From positions 372,001 to 436,000 of the forward strand of contig NZ_JBBODF010000001.1 in assembly GCF_038002825.1 (NCBI RefSeq): 64,000 nt of DNA, read 5' to 3'. A program made the position numbers and the translations under genes. Source of the DNA: Paenibacillus sp. FSL H8-0048. Its GTDB lineage: Bacteria > Bacillota > Bacilli > Paenibacillales > Paenibacillaceae. The notes under the pieces were generated by a model. It ran no database searches, was not told the DNA's origin, and saw nothing but the letters and a program-made list of their open reading frames with translations. How positions within the stretch are numbered: the first letter of the stretch is position 1; each line of letters opens with the position of its first letter. This document shows positions 1-6,712 of the stretch, one piece after another.

Positions 1-675
1 AAGATCATCTGATACCACAGCGGAATTTCTTAAAGACAACATGTCAGCATTAAAGGTTTTTTCGAGTATAGATCTCTTTGTTTCATCAAAGTCCTTTATG
101 CCCACCTGTACTTTTTGTTCTGCTAAGTCTACTAATGTGTCAGTTATTGTAACCCCATTGAAAGTAGTATCCATAAGAGAAATTAACTTATCATTAAGTT
201 CATTTAATTCCTTTTCAGAATACTTTGCAATAAAGACATTTATTAAATGAGAGTCACCATATATATTTCTGAAATCAGATTCGTATTGATCTATATTAGT
301 ACTATTCTTTATACCTATATTAACAATTCCTCCAGACTTTTGGTCAATGAAAACAATCCCGTCTTTAGTGCGCTTATCTAGATAATCCTTAATTAGAGGC
401 AGCTTTGTCGTTTGATGATTAATACGTTCTGTCAGACGTACTTCCTCGAGCTTTGTCATCCTAACTCCGAATTTAGAGTTAACCATTAGATTATCTTCCT
501 TGGATTTGTTCTCAATAACTTTACTGATATCAGTGTCTAAACCGAATTGCTGTCTAAAAGAGAGTTCGTCGTTTGTGTAAGTATAAGGTTCGAAATTTGA
601 TGAAGCGCTTACATTTCCGGAGCACAAAAAAATAGTTGCGGTTAACATCAAAACAATTCTTACTTTCAGTTTCAT
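1..675 (-). CDS. Secreted protein, N-terminal 225 residues (cut by window edge)
   Basis: The reading frame is open from an ATG at 673-675 to the first base, so the C-terminus lies outside the window. A Shine-Dalgarno (AGAGGTGA) precedes the ATG. Residues 1-25 form a signal peptide: basic start MKLKVR, hydrophobic core, cleavage after VSA. The mature part is hydrophilic. One stretch (YSEKELNELNDKL, then GVTITDT, then VQVGIKDFDETKR) recalls the prodomain of streptogrisin/alpha-lytic type S1 peptidases, where a short motif pairs with a VxVGI strand. No catalytic triad is inside the window, so this family link is only a suggestion. The gene is much more AT-rich than the rest of the window, which hints at separate ancestry. 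Confidence 0.8.
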   Translation of the reverse strand, partial: MKLKVRIVLMLTATIFLCSGNVSASSNFEPYTYTNDELSFRQQFGLDTDISKVIENKSKEDNLMVNSKFGVRMTKLEEVRLTERINHQTTKLPLIKDYLDKRTKDGIVFIDQKSGGIVNIGIKNSTNIDQYESDFRNIYGDSHLINVFIAKYSEKELNELNDKLISLMDTTFNGVTITDTLVDLAEQKVQVGIKDFDETKRSILEKTFNADMLSLRNSAVVSDDL

Positions 676-1111
676 AAGTCACCTCTAACTTTTTATTTTT
701 TAGGAAATGAAAATAATAACTAAATTTTACTATTAAAACATGATGTTTCAATATGTATTTAGAAATTTTTTCCTTCATAATTTTAAAATGATGATAATTT
801 TGATAAAATTTTAACAATGAGTACCAATTAACTAATTCGAGACAAAATCAGATGTTTAGGTTCTACAACAAGGAGTGCAATGCTTAGCCGAGAAGTTTAC
901 TTTCTTTCCATCGTCAATATGTACCGGGAGGTCGGATTCCAGTCGGTGGTTATATTGGTTTTCATTAGCATACAATCTAATATATACTTAACCATAATAG
1001 AAGGGAGTTAGGAGGGACGGCTTCAAACTGTATATAAAGCATGCTCATCATTACTGCGATTGCAAGGCGAAAGACAAGTATGATGAAAAATCTTACTCAT
1101 AGGAGTAGCCA
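676..1111. other. AT-rich intergenic stretch of 436 bases
   Basis: The first half is very AT-rich and must carry the promoter of the leftward secreted-protein gene; no clear -35/-10 pair was found. The second half holds one short open frame with a ribosome binding site (880-1011) and otherwise nothing recognisable. Base composition moves towards the window norm only after about 1100. Confidence 0.5.
880..1011 (+). CDS. Possible 43-residue peptide, unrecognised
   Basis: An ATG at 880 is preceded by AAGGAG at 870-875 with a 4-base gap, and the frame closes at TAG 1009-1011. The peptide (starting MLSREVYFLS) has a hydrophobic middle (VVILVFISI) that could be a single membrane segment. I do not recognise it. 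The ribosome binding site is the only positive evidence. It could equally be a remnant of a longer decayed gene in this AT-rich stretch. Confidence 0.25.
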   Translation: MLSREVYFLSIVNMYREVGFQSVVILVFISIQSNIYLTIIEGS

Positions 1112-1366
1112 ATGAAAATTACATATAAGGTTATCCTTGCCAAGATGCTCATCCTGGTGCTGGCCAGTTCGCAAGCAGGTGCTGAAGGGAGCGCTATTCC
1201 TGCGGAGACGAAGGAACGAATTATCGAGCAGTACAGGCTAGAATTGCTGGCTCAGACGGGTCCCAGTAGGGTTGGAATTGATTTTGAGATAAGCGGCTTG
1301 GGAGAAACTGATCTGTTTTTGTGGCTGGGCCGATTTATGGTGAATCCGGTCGGATGTATCATCTAG
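1112..1366 (+). CDS. Small secreted hypothetical protein
   Basis: 84 residues. AGGAG lies 7 bases ahead of the ATG. The N-terminus (MKITYKVILAKMLILVLASSQAGAEG) is a plausible Sec signal peptide with an AxA-type site near residue 24. The remaining ~60 residues begin acidic and helical (ETKERIIEQYRLELL) and end in a short hydrophobic tail (LFLWLGRF). No family recognised. The abrupt end and short mature part could mean the gene is a truncated remnant. The next gene starts 27 bases downstream, so the two may be cotranscribed. Confidence 0.5.
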   Translation: MKITYKVILAKMLILVLASSQAGAEGSAIPAETKERIIEQYRLELLAQTGPSRVGIDFEISGLGETDLFLWLGRFMVNPVGCII

Positions 1367-1393
1367 GAAATTCTGTAGTTGAGGGGGAAAAGA

Positions 1394-1753
1394 ATGAATT
1401 CGCGTTATGATACGCCAAGTCATGCACGCAGAGTCCGCAGAAGATCGGGCGGTAAGTCGTTACTGGTTCTTATCCTTGTTCTGGTTGTGATGGCTGTTAC
1501 GAATCCGGGGAAGGAAGCATTCAGTAAATATTCTGTAAAGAATCTGGAGAATACGCTAGATCAGGAAATAGGCGACGGAATTAGCAAGCTGGTAGCACAG
1601 CCTGTAATTGAGTCTTTAACCAAGAGGGATAATTACATTTTGTTCTCGGTATTCAGTGTACCGGATCTTAAAAATACCGATTTTTTTACCGGGGATGGCG
1701 GGGCCACAAAGAAGTATATAGGTTTGTTCAAAATCCTTTTTATCAAGCTGTAA
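1394..1753 (+). CDS. DUF4359-like single-pass membrane protein
   Basis: 119 residues from ATG 1394. I chose this start over an in-frame TTG at 1379 because the AGGGGGAA ribosome binding site sits just ahead of 1394. A very basic N-terminus (HARRVRRRSGGK) precedes one membrane segment (about residues 22-37, LLVLILVLVVMAV) and then the motif NPGKEAFSKY. This layout, a membrane helix followed by TNPxxxxF and a C-terminal YxGLF...F stretch, is what I know from DUF4359 proteins of Bacillota. Function unknown; the C-terminal part should lie outside the membrane. Confidence 0.6.
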   Translation: MNSRYDTPSHARRVRRRSGGKSLLVLILVLVVMAVTNPGKEAFSKYSVKNLENTLDQEIGDGISKLVAQPVIESLTKRDNYILFSVFSVPDLKNTDFFTGDGGATKKYIGLFKILFIKL

Positions 1754-1759
1754 ATATGG

Positions 1760-1789
1760 TTTACATATTGTTCCATGACCCGGTATAAT
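1760..1789 (+). promoter_or_regulatory. SigA-type promoter for the gene at 1846
   Basis: TTTACA at 1760-1765, an 18-base gap, then a perfect TATAAT at 1784-1789. It sits directly after the DUF4359-like gene and about 55 bases ahead of the next start codon. Confidence 0.65.
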
Positions 1790-1845
1790 TAAATAGATGG
1801 TTGTCGGAATCTTTTATCATGGTTGTGGAACAAGGAGGAACGAAG

Positions 1846-2067
1846 TTGAATACGGCTTATAAAGTACTGTCCAGTGATGCTGATCTATTCGCTGCCGCAC
1901 TGGCACAGGTACAGGTCTACGTCGTTCAGCTGGTTGACGGCAAACCGCATGTGATTGCTGATTATGCCGGACCTGTACAGAAATGGACACCGGAGTACAT
2001 AGTACTGGCCGGAATGACTTATAGACGCGATGAATTTGAATTCCGGGTAAGGCTGAACAAAAAGTAA
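1846..2067 (+). CDS. Small hypothetical protein
   Basis: 73 residues from a TTG at 1846, chosen because AAGGAGG at 1832-1838 lies 7 bases ahead. A longer frame from 1801 has no ribosome binding site and would overlap the start of the transcript. The protein (MNTAYKVLSSDADLFAAAL...) is mixed alpha/beta, soluble and without cysteine. No family recognised. It has its own promoter at 1760-1789. Confidence 0.65.
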   Translation: MNTAYKVLSSDADLFAAALAQVQVYVVQLVDGKPHVIADYAGPVQKWTPEYIVLAGMTYRRDEFEFRVRLNKK

Positions 2068-2177
2068 GCAGTTTACCTGCCCGCTGCCTTCAGCTCTAAC
2101 ATTACTGCCGAATCACACAAGCTTTGGAGCAATTCCTGGCATCTCTTATACTATCCAAGTGTAAAAGAGGTGTAAAG

Positions 2178-2396
2178 ATGAGCCAAAGAGAACGTAACCG
2201 GATTCGCAGAGCCATTAATGTCCTGTTAACGCAGCGGGCTATCCTGCTCGAGAGACTGGAAGAAATCAATGAGAATCTGCGCAGAGTGCCTAGAGGTTCG
2301 CGGGCCAGAAGAGAGCTGCTGGCAGCCAGAGAATCGATCCGCGAGGCTATCCGTTTGAATACGGTGGCTATTCGTCTGTTGAGAAGTGTACTGTAG
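2178..2396 (+). CDS. Small basic helical protein
   Basis: 72 residues from ATG 2178, with AAAGAGGTG just upstream. About a quarter of the residues are Arg or Lys and there are long helical stretches (RAILLERLEEINENLRR, ARRELLAARESIREAIR), so it is probably an all-helical hairpin. The composition would suit nucleic-acid binding or a structural role in the spore or envelope, but nothing identifies it. A rho-independent terminator follows at 2430. Confidence 0.65.
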   Translation: MSQRERNRIRRAINVLLTQRAILLERLEEINENLRRVPRGSRARRELLAARESIREAIRLNTVAIRLLRSVL

Positions 2397-2429
2397 TCTG
2401 TATCCGCTCTAATTCATATGAATCGAAAG

Positions 2430-2466
2430 AACCCTTGGGCGCAATCTGGCGTCTCAAGGGTTTTTG
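2430..2466 (+). terminator. Rho-independent terminator
   Basis: Stem AACCCTTG / CAAGGGTT with a 16-base loop, followed by a T run. It closes the unit ending with the small basic protein and faces the end of the leftward L,D-transpeptidase gene. Confidence 0.75.
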
Positions 2467-2474
2467 TGATTTTT

Positions 2475-2813
2475 CTATTCCCGGATGGTAACACGGGTAC
2501 CTATGGGAACGAGGGCGGCCAGGGTGAGAACGTCTGCGTTATACATGCGGATACAGCCATGGGAGACCATGTGGCCGATGGAAGCAGGATCATTGGTTCC
2601 GTGGATGCCGTAATGCGGCTTAGATAGACCCATCCAGAAGGCACCGAACGGGCCGCCCGGATTGGGCTGCTTGTTAATGATGGTGTATTCGCCTACAGGT
2701 GAGTCGGTTAACATTTTGCCGATGCCGACAGGGAAGCCTCTGGTGACAACGTCATTATCCAGCAGGTACAGCATGCGCTGAGACAGATCGACGATAATTC
2801 GATAATTGGGCAT
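2475..2813 (-). CDS. Minimal L,D-transpeptidase (YkuD domain)
   Basis: 112 residues; cross-links peptidoglycan stem peptides by a cysteine mechanism. The catalytic signature is complete: HGTND followed by SHGCIRM, with Cys as nucleophile. The start ATG at 2811-2813 (MPNYRIIVDL) has AAGGAG upstream. An upstream in-frame extension would read through the long inverted repeat at 2872 and is rejected. The protein is only the catalytic domain: no signal peptide, no LysM domain and no membrane segment, unlike the longer LysM-bearing YkuD of Bacillus subtilis. Without an export signal it may be a spore or mother-cell enzyme, or exported some other way. Confidence 0.85.
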   Translation of the reverse strand: MPNYRIIVDLSQRMLYLLDNDVVTRGFPVGIGKMLTDSPVGEYTIINKQPNPGGPFGAFWMGLSKPHYGIHGTNDPASIGHMVSHGCIRMYNADVLTLAALVPIGTRVTIRE

Positions 2814-2871
2814 ATAGATCAGCACTCCTTTGTAACAGGATATGTGCGGAGCTATGCAGCGGTTCACGGAA

Positions 2872-2927
2872 AAGTGGCCAAAAAGCCGAATGCGAACAAA
2901 TGTTTGCATTCGGCTTTTTGGCCACTT
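2872..2927. terminator. Long perfect inverted repeat, bidirectional hairpin
   Basis: The arms (2872-2893 and 2906-2927) pair over about 22 bp, with runs of A and T at the outer half (CCAAAAAGCCGAATGC / GCATTCGGCTTTTTGG). It can act as a terminator on either strand. It lies between the end of leftward lexA and the start of the leftward L,D-transpeptidase gene, so it insulates the two. Confidence 0.7.
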
Positions 2928-2945
2928 CAGGAATACAAATGAACA

Positions 2946-2983
2946 GAAAACAGGCTGCTTCGCTTGGTGCGGAGCAGCCTGTT
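2946..2983 (-). terminator. Rho-independent terminator of lexA
   Basis: Read leftward, the stem AACAGGCTGCT / AGCAGCCTGTT (2973-2983 with 2949-2959) is followed by TTTTCTGTT. It lies 18 bases past the lexA stop codon. Confidence 0.75.
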
Positions 2984-3000
2984 CTTAAGCGGGGAGTAAA

Positions 3001-3627
3001 TTAGTGGATATCGCGGAATAATCCGATGACCCGTCCCAAAATCGTAACGCGGTTAAGGCGGAGAGGCTCGTACGCCGGATTCTCCGGCTGCAGCCTGATA
3101 TGATCCCGTTCCTTGTAGAAGGTCTTCACAGTTGCTTCATCTTCTTCGGTCATCGCTACAACAATATCGCCATTGTCGGCAGTCTGCTGCTGGCGTACGA
3201 TGACATAATCCCCGTTCATAATTCCGGCATCCACCATACTGTCACCAAGGACAGATAGCATAAATACCTTGTTATCGCCTACATAATGAGCAGGCAACGG
3301 GAAGTAATCCTCAATATTCTCTGTAGCTGTAATAGGAACACCAGCGGTAACCTTACCCACTACAGGGATGCGGGTAACGGTCTGGACGAATTGATGCACA
3401 TTCTCTGAATCTTCCTGGCCGAGTAATTCAATCGCACGCGGCTTCGTAGGGTCACGGCGGATCAGGCCCTTCTTCTCAAGCCGGTCCAAGTGACCATGCA
3501 CGGTAGAACTGGAGGCCAGGCCGACAGCCTCGCCAATCTCGCGGACGGACGGAGGATAACCCTTGCTGCGGACTTCATTACGTATAAATTCCAGGATCGC
3601 CAGCTGACGACTAGAAATCTTTGACAT
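3001..3627 (-). CDS. lexA: SOS repressor LexA
   Basis: 208 residues, standard length. The N-terminal winged helix (about 1-70) carries the recognition region [23 protein letters not shown]. The C-terminal S24 autoprotease has an Ala-Gly cleavage site (TAGVP), catalytic Ser in GDSM and catalytic Lys in ATVKTF. It represses DNA-damage genes and self-cleaves when RecA filaments form. Start ATG 3627 (MSKISSRQ) is preferred to the ATG at 3642, which lacks a ribosome binding site. Its own promoter holds a LexA box in the spacer, so it is autoregulated. It is divergent from the yneA-like gene, as in Bacillus. Confidence 0.97.
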   Translation of the reverse strand: MSKISSRQLAILEFIRNEVRSKGYPPSVREIGEAVGLASSSTVHGHLDRLEKKGLIRRDPTKPRAIELLGQEDSENVHQFVQTVTRIPVVGKVTAGVPITATENIEDYFPLPAHYVGDNKVFMLSVLGDSMVDAGIMNGDYVIVRQQQTADNGDIVVAMTEEDEATVKTFYKERDHIRLQPENPAYEPLRLNRVTILGRVIGLFRDIH

Positions 3628-3659
3628 CGGTATCAACCCCATATACTATGTTTGGGAAA

Positions 3660-3688
3660 ATTATAACATAGAACTTCCGTTCGTACAA
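3660..3688 (-). promoter_or_regulatory. lexA promoter with embedded LexA box
   Basis: Read leftward: TTGTAC (3683-3688), exactly 17 bases, then TATAAT (3660-3665). The spacer contains CGAACGGAAGTTCT, with the core GAAC-N4-GTTC at 3671-3682, which fits the Gram-positive LexA operator. Confidence 0.9.
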
Positions 3689-3732
3689 ACATAAGTTCTA
3701 AAATGAGAAAAATAAGAGAACGGAAATAAAGA

Positions 3733-3744
3733 GAACAATCGTTC
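3733..3744. promoter_or_regulatory. LexA box between lexA and yneA
   Basis: GAACAATCGTTC is a GAAC-N4-GTTC operator. It lies 12 bases upstream of the yneA-like -35 element, between the two divergent promoters. Confidence 0.8.
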
Positions 3745-3755
3745 CGAAAAAACTA

Positions 3756-3810
3756 TTGATCGAAACACATGTTCGTGTTATATTATTTTCGAAAGCAAGA
3801 ACATGTGTTT
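3756..3810 (+). promoter_or_regulatory. yneA-like promoter with two LexA-type boxes
   Basis: TTGATC (3756-3761), 17 bases, TATATT (3779-3784). A near-consensus box AAACACATGTTC (3763-3774) fills the spacer. GAACATGTGTTT (3799-3810), its exact reverse complement, lies just before the ribosome binding site. RNA polymerase access would be blocked from both sides. Confidence 0.8.
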
Positions 3811-3824
3811 GGAGGATGATGATC

Positions 3825-4241
3825 ATGTTAAAGTATAGTACCTACAACAGCATCTACAATAATGACGATATCAAGGTGTCCGCTCCCGGTAATCCAACTG
3901 CTCATACTAATGTAACCAAGATCAAGGAATCGGTTCTTCATAGTCTCGCTGCGCTATCATCACTATTCCGTCAGGTCAGCCTGATGAAGATGGTTCTGGT
4001 GCTGATGCTTGTTATTTCGGGATTTACTGTGGTGGGGAATGTTTTTGCCGGTTCGGTCTCTTCGCTGAAGCCGGATAAGCGGATCGTAGTCGAACGCGGA
4101 GATACCTTATGGAGTATTGCTGTAAGCAACAAACCTGAGGACATGAAGACTGCCGTATATATAGAAGGAATAATGAAGACGAATCATTTGGAGAACAGCG
4201 TCATTAAGGCCGGAGATATTCTGACTTTACCTTTATACTGA
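3825..4241 (+). CDS. yneA: YneA-like SOS cell-division suppressor
   Basis: 138 residues from ATG 3825, with GGAGG at 3811-3815. A cytoplasmic N-terminus (~50 residues) leads to one membrane segment (MKMVLVLMLVISGFTVVGNVF) and a C-terminal LysM domain (RIVVERGDTLWSIA ... IKAGDILTLPLY). Membrane anchor plus LysM, divergent from lexA and under LexA boxes, is the YneA layout. In Bacillus, YneA delays septation during the SOS response. The N-terminal tail is longer than in the short Bacillus YneA. The recombinase gene yneB, which usually follows in Bacillus, is absent here; ynzC follows directly. Confidence 0.88.
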   Translation: MLKYSTYNSIYNNDDIKVSAPGNPTAHTNVTKIKESVLHSLAALSSLFRQVSLMKMVLVLMLVISGFTVVGNVFAGSVSSLKPDKRIVVERGDTLWSIAVSNKPEDMKTAVYIEGIMKTNHLENSVIKAGDILTLPLY

Positions 4242-4271
4242 AGGAATGTGTCAGACTAATGATCGACTCGG

Positions 4272-4309
4272 AGAGCTTTCAGGGAGTAGACCTTGACAAG
4301 CTCTTTTTC
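4272..4309 (+). terminator. Weak terminator after yneA
   Basis: AGAGCTT / AAGCTCT with a 19-base loop, followed by a short T run. The stem is only 7 bp, so efficiency is doubtful. A TTGACA at 4293 overlaps it but has no well-placed -10. Confidence 0.4.
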
Positions 4310-4350
4310 TCATGGCAAAGTTAAAATGAATTTAGAGGGAGGGAAACGTA

Positions 4351-4560
4351 TTGAATATTGACGAATTGGTCGCACGCATCAATGAATTGGCACGCAAAGC
4401 TAAGAACGGCGGCCTGAATGAAGAGGAACTGGCTGAACGTGCCAAGCTCCGCGAGATTTATCTGGGGAACATCCGCACTAACTTTCGGGCCCAGCTTGAT
4501 ACCATCGAAATTGTGGACAATCCGGAGCATGAAGAGGGCAACAACGGACTTAAGCATTAG
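4351..4560 (+). CDS. ynzC: YnzC-like DUF896 protein
   Basis: 69 residues from TTG 4351, with GGAGGG upstream. Two helices (IDELVARINELARKAK and LNEEELAERAKLREIYL) and the downstream NFRAQLD stretch are typical of the DUF896/UPF0291 family. In Bacillus subtilis, ynzC lies in the SOS operon yneA-yneB-ynzC, and the position here matches. Molecular function is unknown; the protein is cytoplasmic and short. Confidence 0.9.
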   Translation: MNIDELVARINELARKAKNGGLNEEELAERAKLREIYLGNIRTNFRAQLDTIEIVDNPEHEEGNNGLKH

Positions 4561-4607
4561 CCGGTTGCCTTTTCATAGATAATACAGGATGACTAGGGGG
4601 AACTTAC

Positions 4608-5135
4608 ATGGCCCGTTCTTGGGAAAGAATGGTTCAACGCAACACGAAGCAAGTTAACCAGCAAAGAAAGAAGCAGGGGAAGGACTCCATTTACACTTCC
4701 AGTACTAAGACTGCTGCGAAAAGCATCGATATTTTTAAAGGCCGCAATATTGTATTCCCCGTTGTACTGATGCTGCTGGGCATCATGTTCTGGGTGGTCG
4801 GCTCAATTGACGAAGCCAAAGGAAGCGGAATTCTGGCTAACTGGCTGGGGGTAGTGCTGTACTTCCTGCTCGCTGCGCTGTTGTTCTTCCGCCGTCCGTT
4901 TCTTAAGGTTGAGCGTGCGCGTATCTCTACTATTAAATACAACCGCGAACGCTTCCTTGCTGCGGCGGATATTGAGAAAATCACTTTATCACGCAGTGTA
5001 GTAACCATTAAGTATAAGGGTAAGCGCAAGCAGTGGATTTTCTCCAAGCTGATTAACCGTTATGACACCGCTGCGATGGGGGAACGTCTGGAGCAGTTCG
5101 CGAAGAACAACAATATTGAACTTGTGCAGGAATAG
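4608..5135 (+). CDS. Two-helix membrane protein, unrecognised
   Basis: 175 residues. A basic, Gln-rich N-terminus (about 1-45) precedes two membrane helices (about 50-65, FPVVLMLLGIMFWVVGS, and 74-92, WLGVVLYFLLAALLFF). A basic C-terminal domain of ~80 residues (VTIKYKGKRKQWIF) looks like a small beta-rich cytoplasmic domain. I do not recognise the family. An AGGGGG ribosome binding site precedes the ATG. It sits between ynzC and the HAD gene on the same strand with short gaps, so cotranscription is likely. Confidence 0.7.
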   Translation: MARSWERMVQRNTKQVNQQRKKQGKDSIYTSSTKTAAKSIDIFKGRNIVFPVVLMLLGIMFWVVGSIDEAKGSGILANWLGVVLYFLLAALLFFRRPFLKVERARISTIKYNRERFLAAADIEKITLSRSVVTIKYKGKRKQWIFSKLINRYDTAAMGERLEQFAKNNNIELVQE

Positions 5136-5170
5136 GAAGACAGACCAGCATATAGGGAGTGGGAGAACTA

Positions 5171-5956
5171 ATGCCGATTACCGCCGTACTATTTGACCTT
5201 GACGATACTCTGCTGTGGGATGACCGCAGCGTGGAAGAAGCCTTCCGTTATGCTTGTGAGGCTGCTGGAGATTCCGTTGATCCGCAGGAGCTGGAAGCTG
5301 CTGTACGCAGAGAAGCCCGTGCACTCTATGAATCCTATGAGACGTATCCGTTCACGAAGCTGATCGGTATTAACCCTTATGAAGCGCTGTGGGCGAACTT
5401 CACTGCCGGTGAACAGCCGGAGTTCCGTCAACTCGAACAGCTTGCCCCTGTCTACCGTAAGGAATCCTGGCGCCGCGGCCTCGCCGCACTCGGAGTAGAG
5501 GATGAAGCGCTGGCTGCACAGCTGGCTGACAAGTTCGCCGCTGAGCGCCGCAGCCGTCCCTATATCTATGAAGAGACGCTTCAGGTGCTGGACGAGCTGC
5601 GCGGTAAGGTGAAGCTGCTGCTGCTGACGAACGGCTGCCCGGCACTTCAGCAGGAGAAGCTGGACGGTGTGCCGGAGCTTACTCCGTATTTTGACCATGT
5701 TGTGATTTCGGGAAGCTTCGGCAAAGGGAAGCCGGACAAGGGAATCTTCGAGCACGCGCTCGGACTGTTGGATATTGCTCCAGAGCAAGGGATCATGGTG
5801 GGCGATAAGCTTACGACAGATATTCTTGGCGGATTGTCTGCCGGACTGACCACGGTTTGGATCAACCGAAATGCGAAAGCATCGGACCCGGAGATTACGC
5901 CGGATTACCAGATCAGCCATCTCTCCGAGCTTCTGCCGCTGGTAGACACCCTGTAA
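5171..5956 (+). CDS. HAD-family phosphatase (YjjG/YfnB-like)
   Basis: 261 residues. Motif I FDLDDTL (catalytic Asp pair), motif II LLLTNG, motif III Lys in GKGKPDKGIF and motif IV GDKLTTDI are all intact, so it should be an active Mg-dependent phosphohydrolase. The helical cap between motifs I and II (about 20-100) fits the subfamily of noncanonical-nucleotide phosphatases such as YjjG. Start ATG 5171 has GGGAG at 5161-5165; an in-frame GTG at 5159 is less likely. A terminator follows. Confidence 0.85.
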   Translation: MPITAVLFDLDDTLLWDDRSVEEAFRYACEAAGDSVDPQELEAAVRREARALYESYETYPFTKLIGINPYEALWANFTAGEQPEFRQLEQLAPVYRKESWRRGLAALGVEDEALAAQLADKFAAERRSRPYIYEETLQVLDELRGKVKLLLLTNGCPALQQEKLDGVPELTPYFDHVVISGSFGKGKPDKGIFEHALGLLDIAPEQGIMVGDKLTTDILGGLSAGLTTVWINRNAKASDPEITPDYQISHLSELLPLVDTL

Positions 5957-5968
5957 TTGAATTCTATG

Positions 5969-6005
5969 AAGCCAGTATCCTATTTAGTGGGTATTGGCTT
6001 TTTTA
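5969..6005 (+). terminator. Rho-independent terminator
   Basis: A 12-bp stem with two wobble pairs (AAGCCAGTATCC / GGGTATTGGCTT), an 8-base loop and a T run, 12 bases past the HAD stop codon. Confidence 0.8.
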
Positions 6006-6174
6006 TATAGATATGACTATTCTCATATTAACAAGTGAATCATGCAGCTTCTTTAAGGCAAATTGAATAAAATGTGTATAATAAGGAGAGCAGCGATCTG
6101 ACTTTCATTGTAATATAAAAATGATATGTTTCATGAATGAAGAAAAATCTACCTATGAACCGGGAGGACTTCAG

Positions 6175-6603
6175 ATGATGAAGCCAAGGATGCGCAGGGG
6201 ACTTATATGCATATTGATGGGGATAACGCTAGCCGGATGCTCGGGGAATAAGGAAGATGAGATGACGATGCAGATGCATGGTGCGGCCAATTCCTCCATG
6301 TCACCGATTAAGGTGGAGCTGAGCTGGACCCCGGAAGAAGTAACCGCAGGGACGGCAGTCAGCTTCAAGGCTGTGGTGACACAGGACGGTGAACCGGTAG
6401 ATGACGCTAGAGAAGTAATGTTTGAGGTCAATGAGGCCGCAGATAAGACCAAGAAGGTTGAAATCAAGGGTGAAAGTGCCGGAGAAGGGGCTTATGTGGG
6501 GGAACATACCTTTGATGAGGCGGGCGAATTCAGCGTCACTTCACATGTGACTGCCCGGACGCAGCATTCCATGCCAAGCAAGAAACTTGTTGTAGCGCCG
6601 TAA
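6175..6603 (+). CDS. YtkA-like lipoprotein
   Basis: 142 residues from ATG 6175, with GGGAGG 7-8 bases ahead. The N-terminus is a lipoprotein signal with lipobox LAGC (Cys ~21). The mature part is a single beta-sandwich (PIKVELSWTPEEVTAGTAVSFKAVVTQDGEPVDDA ... GEFSVTSHVTA) of the YtkA/FixH-like type. Such domains occur in extracytoplasmic proteins linked to copper or redox handling. The Met- and His-containing segment just after the lipobox (MTMQMHG) and the C-terminal QHSMPSKK could bind metal; this is inference. It appears monocistronic. Confidence 0.8.
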   Translation: MMKPRMRRGLICILMGITLAGCSGNKEDEMTMQMHGAANSSMSPIKVELSWTPEEVTAGTAVSFKAVVTQDGEPVDDAREVMFEVNEAADKTKKVEIKGESAGEGAYVGEHTFDEAGEFSVTSHVTARTQHSMPSKKLVVAP

Positions 6604-6653
6604 TAGAAATGAAATCAATAGAAATACAAATAATGCAGGGTGGAAAGGAAGGC

Positions 6654-6682
6654 TTTCCGAAATCCCTTTATTCTGCTAAAAT
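6654..6682 (+). promoter_or_regulatory. Extended -10 promoter of metH
   Basis: TGCTAAAAT (TAAAAT at 6677-6682 with an upstream TG) is an extended -10. The -35 (TTTCCG, 6654-6659, 17-base spacer) is poor, which is common for extended -10 promoters. No S-box or cobalamin riboswitch fits in the short leader (about 25 bases). Confidence 0.5.
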
Positions 6683-6712
6683 TACTCTAATGTTTCACTG
6701 GGGGGATGGAAA

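Noticed and set aside
1012..1111. Transposase fragment ahead of the small secreted protein
   Set aside because: One frame gives a short His/Cys-rich string, but it is interrupted and matched no family I could recall.
3625..3642. Longer lexA start at 3642
   Set aside because: No ribosome binding site precedes it and LexA proteins begin at the [12 protein letters not shown] register.
6604..6712. S-box or cobalamin riboswitch ahead of metH
   Set aside because: The leader after the extended -10 promoter is only about 25 bases, too short for either structure.
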